Source: Mauremys mutica
Taxonomy: Eukaryota; Chordata; Testudines; Geoemydidae
Reading direction: 5' to 3'
Length of the DNA: 64,000 nucleotides
Assembly (NCBI RefSeq): GCF_020497125.1
Contig: NW_025422983.1
Span: 1-64,000, forward strand
This document shows positions 35,965 through 47,140 of this stretch, piece after piece (the first letter of the stretch is position 1; the number at the start of each line of letters is the position of its first letter). The notes under the pieces were generated by a model. That model ran no database searches and had not been told where the DNA came from. It saw only the letters and a list, made by a program, of their open reading frames with translations. A program made the position numbers and the translations under genes.

Positions 35965-37370
35965 TGAAGTAGGTAGGAGCGGATCATTATTATCCCTACT
36001 TGAAAGAGGGAGAAGCTGAGGCTGAGAAAGGAGAATTGACTTGTCTGAGGTCACACAGCCAGTCAGTGGCAGAGTTGGGAATAGGGCCCAAGAGCCCTGA
36101 TTTTCAAACTAACCATCGGATCTTGAATTTCAGACACTGAATGACCTGAATAAAATGCTCTCAGATGAGCTCCAGACCAACAACAGTGACAGTAATTATT
36201 CAGCAAGTATTTGAGGAGAACTGCAACGTTAGAGAGAATCATGAACTGCTCAGAGACAATTAATGCAGAGAAGCAGCAAAATTCATCAAACATAGAATTG
36301 GTTCTGACTTATTTCCTTGGTCTTAAAAGAGAACAACAAGACCTGAGTCTCCTCCCTGTCAATAACCCCCTGCTCAGCCAATCAGGGTAGAGACTGAGGA
36401 TGGGAGGCGGAGGGTTCTCACCAGAGAGCCCAAAGGATGGCCCAGGTCATTGGTGGGGATCACAGCTCGAGCACTATTTCAGCCCCACATTTTTGGGTGG
36501 ACCTCCCACAGTGAGAGCTGCAGAGCCCTCCTCCGTCTCACACACACACACACGCACACCCCTCTCCTGCTGGTGGGAGGGGAACAGGAGAAAGGACAAA
36601 AGAAGCAAAAGACAAAGAGAAAGGAGGGAGGGATGGATGGAGGAAAAGCAGAAACAAAAAGGACAAACCCCAATGTCCCCAATGATTCTAAGGGACAGAA
36701 TCTCAGGTGCGCAATAAAATTCTGCCTCCTTAAGTTCGAGTTTTCCATGCCCAGAATTCAACTGTCACCAGATGGATCAGACTGAACAGGTTTCAAACCT
36801 CCAGGAGGCTCTTACCTTGTAAACAGGGACGGCTGTTTTCTAGTAAAATCACTAAAAGGGAAGGAGAAAACTCGAAAGAGGTTCCTCGTGGCGCTCACGT
36901 CCGTGAACCCGAATACTCTCTCAGTCCTCAAAGAGAGACCTGGAGAAGGAGACTTGCTGCAGCAAAGCCACAGGGGTCTCTGAAGTTTCCCTGGCCCCTC
37001 GCCCTTGTCCTGCCTGGCTGATGTCAGCATCTCTCTGTGAGGTCACCACCTCCCCACCACCTTGGACCAATAGTCTGAGGTCCTGCAAAAAGCCTTTGTG
37101 ATGTCACTGCCACACCCCTCCCTTGCTGTGCCAATGTCCTGCCCCTGGCCAGGCACTTTGGAGGTTTGAGCTACTCCCTGTGGATCACCCCACTCAAGGA
37201 GCGTTCGTTCTAGGCAGCAAGCCGGCTAGACAGGGAAACATCAGACGCTGCTCCCAAAGCTACACTCGGTTTTTCAGAAATTAGTCGACTTTATGGCCAG
37301 AAGAGACCATTAGAGCATCTAATCTGACCCCCTGCATATCACAGGCCTCCTGTATGAAACAATAGTGAGT
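35965..37370 (+). repeat. Dispersed duplicated element, copy C, with CR1 edge
   Basis: Collinear with 8742-10115, including the reverse MIR core, the (CA)n run (about 36539-36558) and, after 37243, the first about 120 bp of the same minus-strand CR1 3' end. The homology stops at 37365. Confidence 0.9.
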
Positions 37371-37379
37371 TTGTTACGC

Positions 37380-37640
37380 AGGGTCCACCCCTCCCTCACT
37401 GTGAATAGTACATGAACCAGCCTTGTAACGGAGCTGCGATTTCCCAAGAACTTCAAGGAAAATACACCAGTTTCATAAAACAGATTTATTAGCTACGGAA
37501 AGATGGAGTTTTAAGGATTATAAGTGGTAGGCATAAAAGATCAAAGTAAAAGTTACCATGGAAATTAAAGATAAATTCACAATCTAAACTTTACACCTGA
37601 TTACACTAGGCCGTAGTTAGGTTATGCGCACAGGACGGCT
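37380..37640 (-). mobile_element. LTR-like repeat fragment
   Basis: AT-rich block (cataaaacagatttattagctacgg) with AATAAA on the minus strand near 37485, resembling reptile LTR 3' regions. Ends not resolved. Confidence 0.35.
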
Positions 37641-38422
37641 TAATGCTCGAGCTGCAGTGCATGCTGGGCAGGCTTAAGGCCGGGCTCCCCATGGCAGGAG
37701 AGAAGAAGACGACTCGGCCCCTGGAGGGGCAGGCTGGGGCTTCCTGGATCCCATTTGCTCACAGCCAGTGCCCTGCCCCCACTCCCATGTCATCAATGGC
37801 GCCTCCAGGTCAGCCAGAATGGAGCAGCGGTTTTCACTCCACCAAGTCCATTTATGGCTTACAGGCAACTCCCAGACCCACCATCTCGGCCAGAAAGGAG
37901 CCCACTCAGCCTCGCCATTGCTGCTTTTCCTTCCCCCCAGAACCCCCCTTCTCCTGGGCTGCAAGGAGCCACCCCTGGGAAGCCAAGAGGCAGGCACAGG
38001 ATTCTGCCTCCCAGCAGCCAACCGCACCTCCCCCGGCTTTGCAGAACGAATGGTGACGCTCTACTAATCCCATTTAGCCGCAATGATGTGCTTACTTTCT
38101 GCCCTGCCTTCCTCAGCTCGACTTTCCTCTTTTGCCCCATTCCTGCCTCACTTCCTCCTTTGGCAAGTCACGCAGAGGAGGCCAGCAGGAAGAGCCGGCC
38201 TCCACCGGCCAACCTCCAACAGCAGAGGAGGCCAAGCCACAAGCCTCTGAAAGGTAACACGCCGCACTCCTCTAGGTTCTCCAGCCTGACGCCAAGGTGC
38301 TTTCTCCACTGCTGTCAGCACCCTCTGTCATGCGGGGGTTGGAGTTATCCCAGGCACAGGCCAATAGGAGAAGGAGGAGGCCTTCCTGAACAGCAAGGGG
38401 ATCTGGGAAAAGGAAGCCAGCA

Positions 38423-38485
38423 TGTTTCTGAACCAGGGACCTTTTGCGTGTTAGGCAAATGTGATAACCACTACACTACAGAAAC
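38423..38485 (-). pseudogene. tRNA-Val(AAC) pseudogene with T-arm deletion
   Basis: Minus strand matches tRNA-Val(AAC) from GTTTCTGTAGTGTAGTGGTT through the anticodon loop CTAACAC. It then jumps from TGGTTC straight to AGAAACA, missing the 3' half of the T arm and part of the acceptor. At 63 nt it cannot fold normally. CpG sites are decayed and a T4 run follows. Intact sister at 47068-47140. Confidence 0.85.
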
Positions 38486-38553
38486 TCCATCTGCTTGGTT
38501 GTTGCTCACCCTGACACAGACCGATGGACAAACCTGGAGAAAGTGGTGGCAGC

Positions 38554-38643
38554 CCTTCGATGGGTCAGCTGGCAGAGCAGAGGACTGGAGCGGGCACTCA
38601 GGAAGTCGTCCTTACGTTGCCCTTGTGACTCCAGCTTGAGGGA
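38554..38643 (+). pseudogene. tRNA-Tyr-derived gene with intron, anticodon mutated to GGA
   Basis: A 90-nt locus with the tRNA-Tyr body (CCTTCGATGGGTCAGCTGG), acceptor pairing CCTTCGA/TTGAGGG (with G-U), anticodon stem AGGAC/GTCCT and a 16-17-nt intron (about 38591-38607) at the canonical position one base 3' of the anticodon. The anticodon GTA has become GGA and the B box is ruined (TTGTGAC). A T5 run follows near 38650. Only some tRNA families have introns, which confirms the family. Confidence 0.78.
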
Positions 38644-38832
38644 GAGCTTCTTTTTCTTCCCCTTGCTGACAAAGAGCAAGAGAAGAATGAAAGGTCAGGT
38701 GGGCCAACTCGGTGCAGAAGCCCATGCTGCCTTTTCCTGCTGCATAGCCTGAAATGAGGGACTCATGGCAGTTAAAGGAACTGCTGCACTTTCAGAAAAC
38801 ATCCCACCCGTGCACAAAGCGGGATAGAAGAG

Positions 38833-38871
38833 CCTGTTAGTCTAGCACGCTCCCAACTGAACTACTTCAGC
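38833..38871 (-). pseudogene. 5' half of a tRNA-Phe-like gene
   Basis: Minus strand reads GCTGAAGTAGTTCAGTTGGG then 'agcgtgctagact', the 5' half of vertebrate tRNA-Phe. The anticodon loop and everything after it are unrecognisable. Confidence 0.5.
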
Positions 38872-38879
38872 AGCTGCTT

Positions 38880-39370
38880 GGTTTCTTTTTGGGCTTCTGC
38901 TTTTCTGTCTGGGGTGTTGTTGTCAGCTGTGGCACAGAAAAAGGACGTCATTGCGAGCGGCCCATGAAGACAAGATTCACTTTTGCCTTCCTTGCTCGGC
39001 TTTACTTGCTTCCTCGCCCTATTCCTGCCTTAGTTCCTGGGTTACCTGAAGGTGACGGGGGGCCAGCAGTACCAGGAGGAAGTTGGGCAGCTAGACCCTG
39101 GTGGCAAAAGTCCTGCCGCCACTTGCCACCCCACTCTCTTCTCCCAGCGTCACATATTGGCCACCAGGGACTTGGGGCTCAGCAGTGCAACGGAAGGCAG
39201 TGGACAGAGCCACCCTCGCCTTGAAGCTCCAGCTCATTAAACCACATCTTCAATCGCTGATGGCCAATGAGAGACTGACATCGCTTGCTATTTTAGCACT
39301 TGGAAATGCCATTGGTCAGTCATTGGATCTCTGTAATGCTGTTACAGAACAAATGAACATAGAATCTCAG
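38880..39370. other. Spacer in the tRNA cluster
   Basis: The segment around 38990-39040 (cttcctcgccctattcctgcc) resembles 38100-38160, suggesting spacer duplication. No gene supported. Confidence 0.4.
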
Positions 39371-39995
39371 TGTGACATTCTATACCTTTGGGGGAGCGGC
39401 TGTAACCCCATAATCCTCATTTTCATGTCATCGTGATCTTACATAGAGAGCATGACTTGTAAAGTATCAGGGAAAGGATATGATCGGCTGAAAGTCATTT
39501 CTCTACCCATAGATGTAGACCATTCATGCATATGAAGTCATGAGAATTGTGCAGTGTGGTTGTCATTGTGCTGCAAGGTCTGGGAGTCAGCCTGATATTA
39601 GCTCCCCAGTGGCAACAGCAAGGAAAGTAACCAACACCCGGACAGGGTGATAAACAACCCATCGACAGCCATTGCCCAGCAAGGGAACTACAATGCAATG
39701 ACTCACCTGCATGAGGACACCCCAGGGGAATTGCTCAGACTTGCTTGGAGAGACGCAGTGATGCTCACCTGACTCTGAAGGGGGGAGGGGGGCACAAAGC
39801 CATGAGGGAAGAAAGGACATGATAAAAGGAGAGGCATTTCCAGGCTTTATCTCTCTGTGTCACCTACATCTACAGACACCCCCACACCAAGCAACTGAAG
39901 CGCTGATGAAAGGGGAGAGCCTGACTGAAAAGCCACCAGCCAGCCTGTGGTGAGAAGCATCTGAGTTTGTAAGGGTACTGAAAGGGTTAAGATCA
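39371..39995 (+). mobile_element. LTR-type dispersed repeat
   Basis: Begins 'tgtgacattctatacctttg' and contains 'gacttgtaaagtatca', related to the family at 22.0 and 24.2 kb. It ends where the minus-strand Penelope fragment starts. Confidence 0.5.
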
Positions 39996-40012
39996 GCTTA
40001 GAATTAAAAGCA

Positions 40013-40410
40013 ATGAGGAGTCCGGTGGCACCTTAAGGACTAACAGATTTATTTGGGCATAAGCGTTCGTGGGTAAAAAGCCCACTTCTTCAGATGCATG
40101 GAGTGAAAATTGCAGATAGAGGCATAAATATAGATTGGAACATGACGTGACAGGAGTTACCGTACAAGGGGAGAACCAGTGTTGAAGGCTAATTCAGTCA
40201 GGGTGGATGTGGTCATCTCCCCATAATTGATGGGGAGGTGTCAATACCAAGAGAGGGAAAATTGCTTTTGTCGTGAGCCAGCTACTCCCAGTACTTATTC
40301 AAGCTCAAATTAATGGTGTTAAGTTTGCAAATCAATTGTAACTCTGCAATTTCTCTTTGAAGTCTGTTTTTGAAGTTTTTTTGAATGGCTACTTTGAATT
40401 ATTGGGTGTG
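40013..40410 (-). mobile_element. Penelope-like element 3' fragment
   Basis: On the minus strand it reads the end of the endonuclease region (a 'RLQREIAELQLICKLNTINL' translation), then 'gaagaagtgggctttttacc', 'ttaagtgccaccggac'-type tail sequence. It matches the end of the element at 46380-46790 in opposite orientation. Confidence 0.78.
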
Positions 40411-40440
40411 AATGTGTAAATGTGGTATTGATTATATAAG

Positions 40441-40513
40441 TCCCATATGGGCTTGTGATTTGGATTTCTGATTTTTCACGCAGGCGGCCTGGGTTCAATT
40501 CCCAGTGTGGGAA
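40441..40513 (+). pseudogene. tRNA-Glu(TTC)-derived pseudogene
   Basis: A 73-nt locus starting TCCCATATGG with acceptor TCCCATA/TGTGGGA, a good T arm (CTGGGTTCAATTCCCAG) and loop containing TTC, as in tRNA-Glu(TTC). The D arm is degraded (gcttgtgatttgg) and the anticodon arm has an extra T. A T4 run follows near 40525. Confidence 0.7.
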
Positions 40514-41795
40514 CAATGCAGAGCTTTTGCTCAGAGGGGAGGCAGGAAATGAAAGGAATGGGAAGGGATCCTGCCAGCAGGGGCGTTGGACAGTGTTGGG
40601 AGGGGACCCCAGAAGTGGGGGTGGGGCAGTGGTCTGGGGGGAGATGAGGGAAGGATCCCAGCTCTGTGGGAAGTTGACATTCTGGAGAGCACAGGTCTGG
40701 CATGGGGGATGGGAAGAGTGAGTGTGTCCCTCTAAATTCACCACCAGCAGACTAGGCAGGCTTGGAAGAATTACGTATTTGTTGGTAAATGTCAATTTCT
40801 GTGTAAACACACGACCCAATGGCAAAATCTTTCCATCGATAATAATCAAAATTGACAGATGGGCAAAGTAAGAAACATGCTGCTTGAGAACTTATCCTAT
40901 TCTAATCCTCTAGGGTTCCCTTTTGCCTTAGGCACCACCACGTGGGCATTTCATATCCCTCCTCATTTTCACACAGACACACAATTTCCTTTGCACAGAT
41001 CCATGAACAGCAAAACCTCCCTGTGTCTCTTGTCTGAGCCAGGGCATTCGATTCCACTGAAGCCTTCTCTCCTGCAATGGCAATGGTCAGACAGAGGGAA
41101 TGCATCCACCTTCCCCCTGGCAGTGAGATATTCACTCTCCTCTTCATGCTGCTGTTGTTATTCCATGAGTCATCAAGGATGGAATAAAAAGCTGAGTTTA
41201 CTCCAGGGTGAGGAAAGAAAGGAGCCACCAACGCCCTCAAAAATCTCAATGCCCAGAGAAAACCTGCCTCTGTTATTGGACTCCCGGAGGTGCTGGTAAT
41301 ACAATGGGAAAAGGGACTGTCTGAATTGCCAAGGCAGGGAATGAACAATCTACAGCAACATCATTAACCACAAACACACTCTAGCCATGCTCCAGCCAGT
41401 AGAGAAATGGGCAGGAATTCTTGCTGTTCAGCCATGGCCACACGTACAGAGCTGCACAGCAGTGAGTGTGCTGGGGAAGCTGGTCTGAGCAAACAATTTG
41501 TAATGACCCTTCAGTGAGAACAGAACCAGAGTGTAGAAAGGCTCCTCTGTTAAGTGGTTGTGGCTGAGGCCTTAGGTAGCTGGGTTAGAAAACCATGGGT
41601 ACCATTCTGTGAAGGTTTGATCTTTGCCAGCTAGGCAAGGCTGGTGTGTGGTGTCTCCATGGCTGTACTTCCAGGGTCTGATCACAACAGTGCCATCGGG
41701 AGCCAAGCCTAGACATATTCAGAGGCTAAGGATAGGTCAATGTTTCAAACAGTGAGTCTAGGCTGCTGCAGCTCAGTAATGGAGATGCTCTATGC
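40514..41795. other. Non-coding spacer
   Basis: Contains a dispersed segment (41150-41235) shared with 8310-8390. The frames here have no domain. Confidence 0.5.
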
Positions 41796-42090
41796 CAGGG
41801 TTTCTCAAACCTTCTTTCACTGCAATGTCCTTCTGCCAAAATAACTTAATACGTAGCCCTGGAAAGAGGGACCAAGCCCCTCCACTCGGGGGGAGGGAGA
41901 GTGCCAAAGACTGAGCCCCAGTGGAGGGAGGGCAAAACCAAAGCCTGAGGGATTCAGCCCTGGGGGGGGGGGGGCTCAGACTTTTGGCTTCAGCCCCAGG
42001 ACCCAACAAGTCTAATGCCAGCCCTGGTGACCCCATTAAAACAGGGTCATGACCCACTTTGCATCCTGACCCACAGCTTGAGAACCACTG
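41796..42090. mobile_element. hAT-type MITE
   Basis: A 295-bp unit with ends CAGGGTTTCTCAAA and 'ttgagaaccactg' (inverted), flanked by an 8-bp target duplication, ctctatgc / ctccatgc (7 of 8). No coding sequence. Internal sequence (agtctaatgccagccctggtgacc) recurs at 63660. Confidence 0.82.
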
Positions 42091-42337
42091 CTCCATGCTG
42101 CGGGGGGAGAGTTTTCCTGTTGCTGTAGTCAATCCACTTTCCCAGGAGGTGGCAGCTCTGTCATGGGGAGAAGCTATATCAGTGGGGGTGCAAGCTGTGG
42201 TGTTTACCACATGTAAGAAGTTTAATCAAACCCCATTTTTAAAACCACCTGTGGTCTGCAAATGACAAAGGAGCTCGATGAAGCAGGGTCTGTCCTTCAA
42301 AGTCCTGGAGACCACGATTCCATACTCCTGTTGTAAT

Positions 42338-42409
42338 GGGGGTATAGCTCAGTGGTAGAGTGTTTGATTGCAGCTCCAGTGGTCCTTTGTTCAAACCCAG
42401 GTGCCCTCT
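42338..42409 (+). pseudogene. tRNA-Cys(GCA)-derived gene, probably a pseudogene
   Basis: A 72-nt match to tRNA-Cys: GGGGGTATAGCTCAGTGGTAG, loop with GCA, acceptor GGGGGTA/GTGCCCT. The lower anticodon stem is mispaired and the T stem (CTTTG/CCCAG) is weak. An immediate T5 terminator follows. Best seen as a recently decaying copy. Confidence 0.7.
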
Positions 42410-42596
42410 TTTTAAAAAAAAAATCATTTCCATTCTCCATCATGTTCAGGAGCTCCACCATACAAGGAGGCTTGAAATGAATGTGAACATTCAACATTTT
42501 GCTGTCCAAATGCATAAAAACCTAGCAAACCTGTCCATCAGCTGAAATTAGTTCAAATCCTCTAAGTGTCTAGTTTATGTTTTCATCAATTAAACA

Positions 42597-43395
42597 AAGG
42601 TATCATTCCCTGAAGCAGAGCACAAGTTTGAAATACAGGCAGCATAGAGCCAATATTCATAATGTCAACTACAAAAAAATGATACACATCTAGAGATAGC
42701 ATCATTATAATCAGCCAATCAGAACCTCTCCATAGACCCCTTACACGACCACTTCCCTGTAATATTGGCTGCAAATATAGAACAGCGGTCGCAATGGTGA
42801 TCTATACAGTTACAGATTATGTCAATAACGTCACAGGAGGTGACACAGCATCAGTGAGACTGATACTGGAATAGCCTCCAGTTTTGGTGTCCTCCTTTGA
42901 AAAAGATGTTGTGAAATTGGAGCTGGGGCAGCAAAGAGCCACCAAATGTTCTGAGGGCTGGAGAAAAATGCCTTCTGGTGAGCTACTGAAAGAGCTCAAC
43001 CTGCTTAGCTGATCAAAAGAAGATTGAAAGGTGACTTCATTGAAGTGCCTTAATGGAGAGAAAAGATTGGGTATTTAAGGGCTCTTTAATCTAGCAGAGA
43101 AAGGCATAAGAAGACCCAATGGCTGGAAGGTGAAAAGAGACAAATTCATATTACAACTAAGGCACAAATATTCAACAGCGAGGATGATTCACCACAGGAA
43201 CAAGCTACCAAGGAAAGTGGTGATTTCTCCATCTCCTGATGTCATTTCATGAAGACTAGATGCCTTTCTGGAATGTGTTTGCCCCCAAAGTAGCTCTTGT
43301 TTCATACAGGAGGCCTGTGATATGCAGGGGGTCAGATTAGATGCTCTAATGGTCTCTTCTGGCCATAAAGTCGACTAATTTCTAAAAAACTGAGT
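42597..43395 (+). mobile_element. CR1 LINE 3' region with flank
   Basis: 42597-42800 is the reverse complement of about 10600-10800. 42800-43390 is the CR1 3' part ending 'cagattagatgctctaatgg...tcttctggcc'. It is the mirror image of 10040-10800. Confidence 0.8.
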
Positions 43396-43890
43396 GTAGC
43401 ATTGGGAGCAGCGTCTGATGTTTCCCTGTCTAGCCGGCTTGCTGCCTAGAACGAACGCTCCTTGAGTGGGGTGATCCACAGGGAGTAGCTCAAACCTGCA
43501 AAGTGCCTGGCCAGGGGCAGGACATTAGCACAGCAAGGGAGGGGTGTGGCAGTGACATCACAAAGGCCTTTTGTAGGACCTCAGCATATTGGTCCAAGGT
43601 GGTGGGGAGGTGGTGCCCTCACAGAGAGATGCTGACATCAGCCAGGCAGGACAGGGGCGAGGGGCCAGGGAAACCTCAGAGACCCCCTGTGGCTTTGCTC
43701 CAGCAAGTCTTCTTCTCCAGGTCTCTCTCTGAGGACTGAGAGAGTATTCGGGTTCACGGACGTGAGCGCCAGGAGGAACCTCTTTCGAGTTTTCTCCTTC
43801 CCTTTTAGTGATTTTACTAGAAAACAGCCATCCCTGTTTAGAAGGTAAGAGCATCCTCGAGGTCTGAAACCTGTTCAGTCTGATCCATCT
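43396..43890 (-). repeat. Dispersed duplicated element, copy D (truncated, inverted)
   Basis: Matches 10820-11290 (same orientation as the right arm). It is cut at about 43893, where it joins sequence paralogous to 12365 onward, an abrupt junction caused by deletion of the intervening about 1.1 kb. Confidence 0.85.
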
Positions 43891-43894
43891 GGTG

Positions 43895-44955
43895 ACAGGT
43901 CACTTCCCTTCTCTATACCTCAGGCTCCTCCCCATCTGTCCAATGGGAACAGGGACAGTTCTCGAACTCTGGGCAGTCGTGAGCCTGAGTGAGATAAGGG
44001 GCGTTAAAGCCCTGTGTGAAGGAGAAAGGGGAGTTTCACGGTGTTTAGCACCAAGGAATTCTAAAGTTTGCTAAAATGTCTAGTCTGTGGAAAAAAGAAA
44101 TGGTCGGGGCCAAACTTTTTAACCATTGCCTTTTCTAAAGCCCATTCAGGTGTGTGAGTCTCTGTCTTTTTGGTACCTGGGGTTCTTTGCCAGCAGGAGA
44201 GAAGAGGTTCCTGCCTCCATTTTTGTGGCCTTAACAAACCAGGTGATGTGCCCCAGTTCTCGTCTGAGATCCCTGAAAAAGAACATCTTCCCATCCATGA
44301 ACAAGACAGGACCTATCTTTCAAAGGGGAACAAAGAGACCCCTGGGACTTACAGACTAGCCAGCCTCACTTCCACAGCTGGAGAGGTACTGGAATACATT
44401 CTTAAACACTCAGTTTGTCAGCAGCACCTACAGGATAATTTGATTCTTAGGACAAGTGAGCATGGATTTGTCAAAAACAAATCATTCCAAACCAATCCTC
44501 TTTCCTTCTTTGGCAGGGTTCCGGGCCTAGTGGACGTGGGCAAACAGTATGAATGATGATTTGGAAAATGGAGTGGAGAGTATCGTTCTAAAATGTGCAA
44601 CTGACACCAAGCACTTTGGAGCTCAGGATTGGAATTCAAAACACCCTTAAAAAATTGGAGACTTGGTCCTCTTGAGCCAAACCCCATGGCTGGGCCCCTC
44701 TCTCTAGACTGGGCTGAAGTGAAACCCCAGAGCCAGACTCTCCTCCTCCTGGGCAGTGCGCTCCGACCTCGGTCAGATGCTGCTTAGCGCTGTCAGAGCA
44801 GCTTTGGCTGGGGGATTCTCCCAGCACTTTCCAATAGCGGGAAGGTACGAAATCCCCATTTGCCTGCTGGGGACGGAGCCCTAGAGGGGGGAGCAACTTG
44901 CCCAAAGTCCCACCGGAAAAGGAAAACAACCAGCAGTGGAACCAATAGGGGTGTC
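43895..44955 (+). repeat. Paralogue of 12365-13655 (MIR, CR1 RT, MIR)
   Basis: Same order of a MIR-like piece, CR1 RT fragment (44300-44550) and reverse MIR fragment as at 12.36-13.65 kb, with about 250 bp of CR1 deleted near 44545. So the block 42.6-44.95 kb is a decayed duplicate of 10.6-13.65 kb. Confidence 0.88.
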
Positions 44956-45064
44956 AGGATCCGGGAGGCGCTGTCACCCCCACACTAGGGCGGTGTTCTG
45001 CACCCCCTGCGGCTGGCTGAGTTTCTCTGTCCCTTGGCAATAAGACAGCCTAGAACCCCAACCA

Positions 45065-46800
45065 GGGTTATTCTATCTGCTACCCAAGATCCATAAACCC
45101 GGAAATCCTGGATGCCCCATCATCTCAGGCATTGGCACCCTGACAGCAGGATTGTCTGGCTATGTAGACCCTCCATCATCATTCCACACAAAGATGGACT
45201 ACAAGCCATCAGGAACAGTATCCCCGATAATGTCACAGCTGAACTTTGTGACTTTGTCCTCACCCATAACTATTTCACATTTGGGGACAATGTTTACCTT
45301 CAAGTCAGCAGCACTGCTATGGGTACTCACATGGCCCCACAGTATGCCAACATTTTTATGGCTGACTTAGAACAACGCTTCCTCAGCTCTCGTCCCCTAA
45401 TGCCCCTACTCTACTTGTGCTACACTGATGACATCTTCATCATCTGGTCCCATGGAAAAGAAAACCCTTGAGGAATTCCACCATGATTTCAACAATTTCC
45501 ATCCCACCTACAACCTCTGCCTGGACCAATCCACACAAGAGATCCACTTCCTGGACACTACTGTGCTAATCGATGGTCACATAAACACCACCCTATACCG
45601 GAAACATACTGAACGCTATACTTACCTACATCTCCAGCTTTCACCCAGACCACATCACACAATCCATTGTCTACAGCCAAGCTCTAAGATACAACCGCAT
45701 TTGCTCCAACCCCTCAGACAGAGACAAACACCTACAAGATCTCTATCAAGCGTTCTTACAACTACAGTACCCACCTGCTGAAGTGAAGAAGCAGATTGAC
45801 AGAGCCAGAAGAGTACCCAGAAGTCACCTACTACAGGACAGGCCCAACAAAGAAAGTAACAGAACCCCACTAGCCGTCACCTTCAGCCCCCAACTAAAAC
45901 CTCTCCAGTGCATCATCAAGGATCTACAACCCATGCTGAAGGACAATCCCTCACGCTCACAGATCTTGGGAGACAGGCCAGTCCTTGCTTACTGACAGCC
46001 CCCCAACCTGAAGCAAATACTTACCAGCAACCACACAACAAAAACACTAACCCAGGAACCTATCCTTGCAACAAAGCCCATTGCCAACTCTGTCCACATA
46101 TCTATTCAGGGGACACCATCATAGGACCTAATCACCATCAGCCATGCCATCAGGGGCTCATCCACCTGCACATCTACCAATGTGATATGTGCCATCATGT
46201 GCCAGCAATGCCTCTCTGCCATTTACATTGGCCAAACCAGAGAGTCTCTACGTAAAAGAATAAATGGACACAAATCAGACATCAAGAATTATAACATTCA
46301 AACACAGCCAGAGAACACTTCAATCTCCCTGGTCACTCGATTACAGACCTAAAAGTCGCAATATTACAACAAAAAACCTTCAACAACAGACTCCCACGAG
46401 AGATGCTGAATTGGAATTAATTTGCAAACTGGACACCATTAAATTAGGCTTGAATAAAGACTGGGAGTGGGTGGGTCATTACACAAAGTAAAACTATTTC
46501 CCCATGTTTATTTGTCCCCCTACTGCTACTCACACCTTCTTGTCAACTGTTGGAAATGGGCCATCCCGATTATCACTACAAGTTTTTTTCTCCTGCTGAT
46601 AATAGCTCACCTTAACTGCTCACTCTCATTATAGTGTGGATGGCAACACCCATTTTTTCATGTTCTCTGTGTATATATATATCTTCCTGCTGTATTTTCC
46701 ACTGTATGCATCTGATGAAGTGGATTTTAGCCCATGAAAGCTTATGCTTAAATAAGTTTGTTAGTCTCTAAGGTGCCACAAGTACTCCTCATTATTTTTG
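45065..46800 (+). mobile_element. Penelope-like retroelement with RT and GIY-YIG endonuclease remnants
   Basis: Several frames together spell a PLE polyprotein: 'FYLLPKIHKPGNPGCPIIS', then a 'IPHKDGLQAIRNSIPDN' block, RT motif 'GTHMAPQYANIFMADLEQ', catalytic 'YTDDIFIIW', a cysteine linker 'CNKAHCQLCPHI' and GIY-YIG endonuclease 'IYIGQTRESLRKRINGH'. Frames are broken near 45175-45205 (deletion), 45465, 45630 and 45993. The 3' tail (tgcatctgatgaagtggatt... tttgttagtctctaagg) matches the fragment at 40013-40410. PLEs are target-primed retroelements; this copy is dead. The upper RT domain is missing, so it is 5'-truncated. Confidence 0.9.
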
Positions 46801-46924
46801 CAGATAAATTAATGGAGGTTAAGTCCATTAAGGGCTATTAGGCAGCCTGGGTAAGGAATGGTATCCCAAGCCTCTGTTTGTCAGAGGGTGGAGATGGCTG
46901 TCAGGAGAGAGATCACTTGATCAC

Positions 46925-47040
46925 TACCTGTTAGGTTCAGTCCCTCTGGGGCACCTGGCATTGGCCACTGTTGGCAGATAGGATATGGGGTTGGATGGAC
47001 CTTTGGGCTGACCCAGTCTGGCCATTCCTCTCTTCTTATG
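46925..47040 (+). mobile_element. CR1 LINE 3' end
   Basis: Reads 'ggcacctggcattggccact', 'atggacctttgggctgaccc' and 'ggccattcctctcttcttat', the CR1 terminus with its short terminal repeat. Confidence 0.8.
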
Positions 47041-47067
47041 AAGGGAAGGGCAGAGCCCTGCAACAGA

Positions 47068-47140
47068 GTTTCTGTAGTGTAGTGGTTGTCACGTTTGCTT
47101 AACACGCAAAAAGTCCCTGGTTCAAAACCAGGCAGAAACA
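47068..47140 (+). tRNA. tRNA-Val, anticodon AAC
   Basis: A 73-nt full cloverleaf. Acceptor GTTTCTG/CAGAAAC pairs perfectly because both halves of one CpG pair mutated in step (CG to TG and CA). Anticodon stem TTTGC/GCAAA with loop TTAACAC gives AAC; T stem CCTGG/CCAGG is perfect; discriminator A. The B box reads GGTTCAAAAC, lacking the usual CpG but acceptable. A T5 run is 11 nt downstream. The only tRNA here that I would expect to be functional. It decodes valine GUU (and GUC by inosine). Confidence 0.88.
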
